In this document: in pieces, positions 13,018 to 14,967 of the stretch
How positions within the stretch are numbered: the first letter of the stretch is position 1
How the letters are laid out: the number at the start of each line of letters is the position of its first letter
Origin: Candidatus Paceibacter sp.
GTDB taxonomy: Bacteria > Patescibacteriota > Minisyncoccia > UBA6257 > HR35
Assembly: GCA_023255765.1 (NCBI GenBank)
Contig: JAGDVT010000009.1
Coordinates: 1 to 14,967 of the forward strand
Length of the DNA stretch: 14,967 nucleotides
Direction: 5' to 3'
Position numbers and translations under genes: made by a program
The notes under the pieces: model-generated
The model's database searches: none
Told to the model about the DNA's origin: nothing
What the model saw: the letters and a program-made list of their open reading frames with translations, nothing else

Positions 13018-13954
13018 AAAATTAAATTTTTGTTTTTTTGGCTCAAGTAATTTTTCTGTATATGTCTTAAGAAATGTAATCAAAAAATATAAGCCTGAAT
13101 TAATTTTTACATTACCTGCAAAACCTAAAGGAAGGGGTTATAAATTAGAACCAAATGTTGTTTATTCTTATGCATTAAAAGAAAAATTGCCTGTTTTAGA
13201 AATAAAAGATTTTGGTGAATTCAATTTTAATTTTGAATTTGGTTTATTGGCTGCATTTGGGAAAATAATCCCTAAGGATGTTTTAAATAAATTTAAAAAG
13301 GGAATTATTAATGTTCATCCTTCTTTACTCCCAAAATATAGAGGACCTAATCCCATAAGAGAAGCAATTTTAAATGGAGACAAAGAAACAGGTGTAACAT
13401 TATTTTTATTGGATGAATTTGTGGATCATGGACCTATTTTAGCTCAAGAAAAAATAGAACTAAATGGAAATGAAACATATTTACAGCTAGAAGAAAAATT
13501 AGGAATTTTAGGAGGACAACTATTTAATAAAACAATCGAAAAATATTTAGCTGGAGAAATTAACCCTATTCCTCAAGATGACTCACTAGCAATTTACACA
13601 AGAAAAATTAATAAAGAAGACGGAAAGTTAGATATCAATGAAGATTATGTAATTTGGGATAGAAAGATAAGAGCATTAAACCCCTGGCCTGGTACTTACA
13701 TTGAAATTATAATTAAAAACGAAATAAAGATATTAAAAATTTATTCAATTGAAAAAATAAATGAAAAAAACTTAAAAGAAGATATAAGAAAGATAAATAT
13801 AGGAGAATTTTTCCAACACAAAAATGAGCTCGGCTTAAGATTAAAAGATTCTTTTATATTAATCAAAGAGTTACAACTACAAGATAGAAAAAGAATGAAT
13901 TCTAAAGAATTTTTAAATGGTTATAGATTAGGTACATTTAAGCTCAAATACTAA
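13010..13954 (+). CDS. fmt: methionyl-tRNA formyltransferase
   Basis: Fmt puts the formyl group from 10-formyl-THF on initiator Met-tRNA. From ATG 13010 the protein has 314 residues, the family norm. An in-frame TTG at 12986 would add 8 residues inside def and is less likely. The N-terminal domain has GRGYKLEP (the loop that reads the acceptor stem), catalytic Asn101 and His103 in NVHPSLLPKYRG, and Asp139 in FVDHGPIL. The C-terminal domain starts with the typical RALNPWPGTY (221-230). The usual RGAAPI reads RGPNPI, a mild variation. It overlaps def by 8 bp at the start and the convergent methyltransferase by 27 bp at the end. Confidence 0.95.
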   Translation: MTKKLNFCFFGSSNFSVYVLRNVIKKYKPELIFTLPAKPKGRGYKLEPNVVYSYALKEKLPVLEIKDFGEFNFNFEFGLLAAFGKIIPKDVLNKFKKGIINVHPSLLPKYRGPNPIREAILNGDKETGVTLFLLDEFVDHGPILAQEKIELNGNETYLQLEEKLGILGGQLFNKTIEKYLAGEINPIPQDDSLAIYTRKINKEDGKLDINEDYVIWDRKIRALNPWPGTYIEIIIKNEIKILKIYSIEKINEKNLKEDIRKINIGEFFQHKNELGLRLKDSFILIKELQLQDRKRMNSKEFLNGYRLGTFKLKY

Positions 13955-14395
13955 ATAACTTGCAATAATAGCAAATGCTATGCCAACATTTAAAGATTCT
14001 TTTATTTTACCTTTTTTAGGTATTTCTAAAATATAATCACATAAATCCAAAATTTCCTTTTTGATACCTTTAATTTCATTACCTACTATTAATGCTATTT
14101 TATTAAGTTTTTTATTGAATTTATAATAAGGAATTGAATTTTTTGATTGCTCTATTGCTATTATTGTGTATCCTTGTTTTTTAAAATCCAAAACCAAAGA
14201 TTTTAATTTGTGTCGTCTTTCAATATACAAATTATCTTCTGCTCTTAATGAAGTCTTTACTACTTCTTTATGAGGTGGTAATGGAGTTATTCCTACTCCT
14301 ATTATCTTTTTTATTCCTAAAAATTCTGCTGTTCTTAAAATATTACCAACATTAAAACCTGATCTTATATTATCAAGAATTACAACAATTTCCAT
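13928..14395 (-). CDS. SpoU/TrmH-family RNA 2'-O-methyltransferase
   Basis: This SPOUT-fold enzyme methylates ribose 2'-OH in tRNA or rRNA using SAM. The 155 residues form just the catalytic domain. Motif 1 is NIRSGFNVGNILRTAEFLG (9-27, with Asn15 and Arg21), motif 2 is IVGNEIKGI (103-111), and motif 3 is EIPKKGKIKESLNVGIAFA (124-142), which makes the knot. The usual IPM is IPK here. With no N-terminal L30-like domain it matches TrmL-sized enzymes, though the substrate cannot be told. It follows the pilin-like gene by 6 nt on the same strand, and its 3' end overlaps fmt by 27 bp. Confidence 0.92.
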   Translation of the reverse strand: MEIVVILDNIRSGFNVGNILRTAEFLGIKKIIGVGITPLPPHKEVVKTSLRAEDNLYIERRHKLKSLVLDFKKQGYTIIAIEQSKNSIPYYKFNKKLNKIALIVGNEIKGIKKEILDLCDYILEIPKKGKIKESLNVGIAFAIIASYLVFELKCT

Positions 14396-14401
14396 TAACC
14401 A

Positions 14402-14967
14402 TTAAGGATTAGGATAAAAATTAACTGAAGTAGCGGTTGGTAGAATGTTTCTGTTAGGACCTACTTCATATAATACAGGATTATCTCCTCCATCATTTGC
14501 TGCTTGATCTTTCATTAACTCTAAATTAGCATTTAATTCAAATCCTAAATCTGTTCTGCAAGCAAAAGTGTAATAATAAGATGGAGCAGCATCATAAGCA
14601 GAATTTCTTGGATCTATTGGTAATTGACTAATATTTAATAAAGTAGAAGAGCTTAATCTAACAGGTAGCCAACCGGTTCCATCTATTGCAACTGAAGTCG
14701 TAGCTACTGCCCTTTGGAAAGGTGCTGGCACACCAGGAGGATTTGTGCTAGCGGAATAATAAATAGTAGAGCTTGCTCCTCCTACGCAACCATTGGTTCC
14801 TCCCAAATCAGCTGTTAATACAATACTTGCTGGATTTTGAGCAAATTCTGAAATATATGTTTGAATTGCATTAGAAAGCCTATTTAAATCAGACATTCTT
14901 TGAGTATCTCTTAGTCTAGCAAATATTTGTTGAGGTCTGATTATAGCTACTAATATACCGACCAATA
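14402..14967 (-). CDS. type IV pilin-like protein, 5' end outside the window
   Basis: The reading frame runs off the right edge, so the prepilin leader and cleavage site are missing. The first visible codon (TTG at 14965) is not a start but part of the hydrophobic helix (LVGILVAII). The helix is followed by the typical charged segment (RLRDTQRMSDLNRLSNAIQTYISE). The C-terminal head has GWLPVRL, LPIDPRNS, YYYTFAC, FELNANLE and YEVGPN, a series I recall in Parcubacteria pilin-like proteins. Two Cys (in NGCVGG and FACRT) can make a disulfide. The head is rich in S, T, A, P and N, with few Lys, unlike the Lys-rich cytosolic proteins here. It is probably secreted and assembled by a type IV pilus system encoded elsewhere. 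Confidence 0.85.
   Translation of the reverse strand, partial: LVGILVAIIRPQQIFARLRDTQRMSDLNRLSNAIQTYISEFAQNPASIVLTADLGGTNGCVGGASSTIYYSASTNPPGVPAPFQRAVATTSVAIDGTGWLPVRLSSSTLLNISQLPIDPRNSAYDAAPSYYYTFACRTDLGFELNANLELMKDQAANDGGDNPVLYEVGPNRNILPTATSVNFYPNP

Noticed and set aside
14963..14967. TTG at the right edge as a start of the pilin-like gene
   Set aside because: The residues there are the middle of the pilin helix, so the real start must lie beyond the window.

Overview
The window is strongly AT-rich and very tightly packed, with small housekeeping proteins, stop-start overlaps and hardly any Shine-Dalgarno sequences. These traits, together with a type IV pilin-like protein and a lone secreted domain of kinds common in Patescibacteria (Candidate Phyla Radiation), suggest a Parcubacteria-like genome. 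This assignment is inference; there is no rRNA or marker tree in the window. TGA is a real stop here, because several gene pairs join through ATGA overlaps, so genetic code 25 (TGA = Gly) is unlikely.

Layout, left to right. Positions 1-179 hold a possible terminator and an extended -10 promoter. Then come tRNA-Cys(GCA) and tRNA-Glu(UUC) on +, followed by a perfect 18-bp hairpin that also terminates a leftward cluster. That cluster (rplJ, rplL and a small proline-rich membrane protein) has its own promoter and a structured leader that fits an L10 autoregulatory element. Next is a tyrosine recombinase (Xer type, leftward), diverging from a rightward operon: rpsO, a NYN-domain putative RNase, pnp, a large Ser/Thr-rich single-pass membrane protein and a DksA/TraR-type zinc protein. 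This meets a leftward operon from lepB through hisS, a HIT protein, an S21-like gene and ftsA to a secreted or anchored protein, with every junction abutting or overlapping. Then follow pth (+), a RecB/Cas4-like PD-(D/E)XK nuclease (-), def and fmt (+), and finally a SpoU-type RNA methyltransferase (-) whose upstream neighbour is a 5'-truncated pilin-like protein.

Most genes serve translation: tRNAs, L10, L7/L12, S15, S21, HisRS, peptidyl-tRNA hydrolase, deformylase, formyltransferase and an RNA methylase. RNA decay (PNPase, NYN), protein export (LepB) and division (FtsA) are woven into the same operons. No CRISPR array, insertion sequence, prophage or recognisable defence island was seen.

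The most interesting points are as follows. A NYN nuclease gene is wedged between rpsO and pnp. An L10-leader-like RNA ends at the rplJ start codon and follows a near-consensus promoter. Three divergent gene pairs are separated by only 14-25 bp, with promoters that predict leaderless mRNAs. The 68-bp ftsA overlap may encode membrane helices in two frames. I do not see clear proof of a wholly new system.
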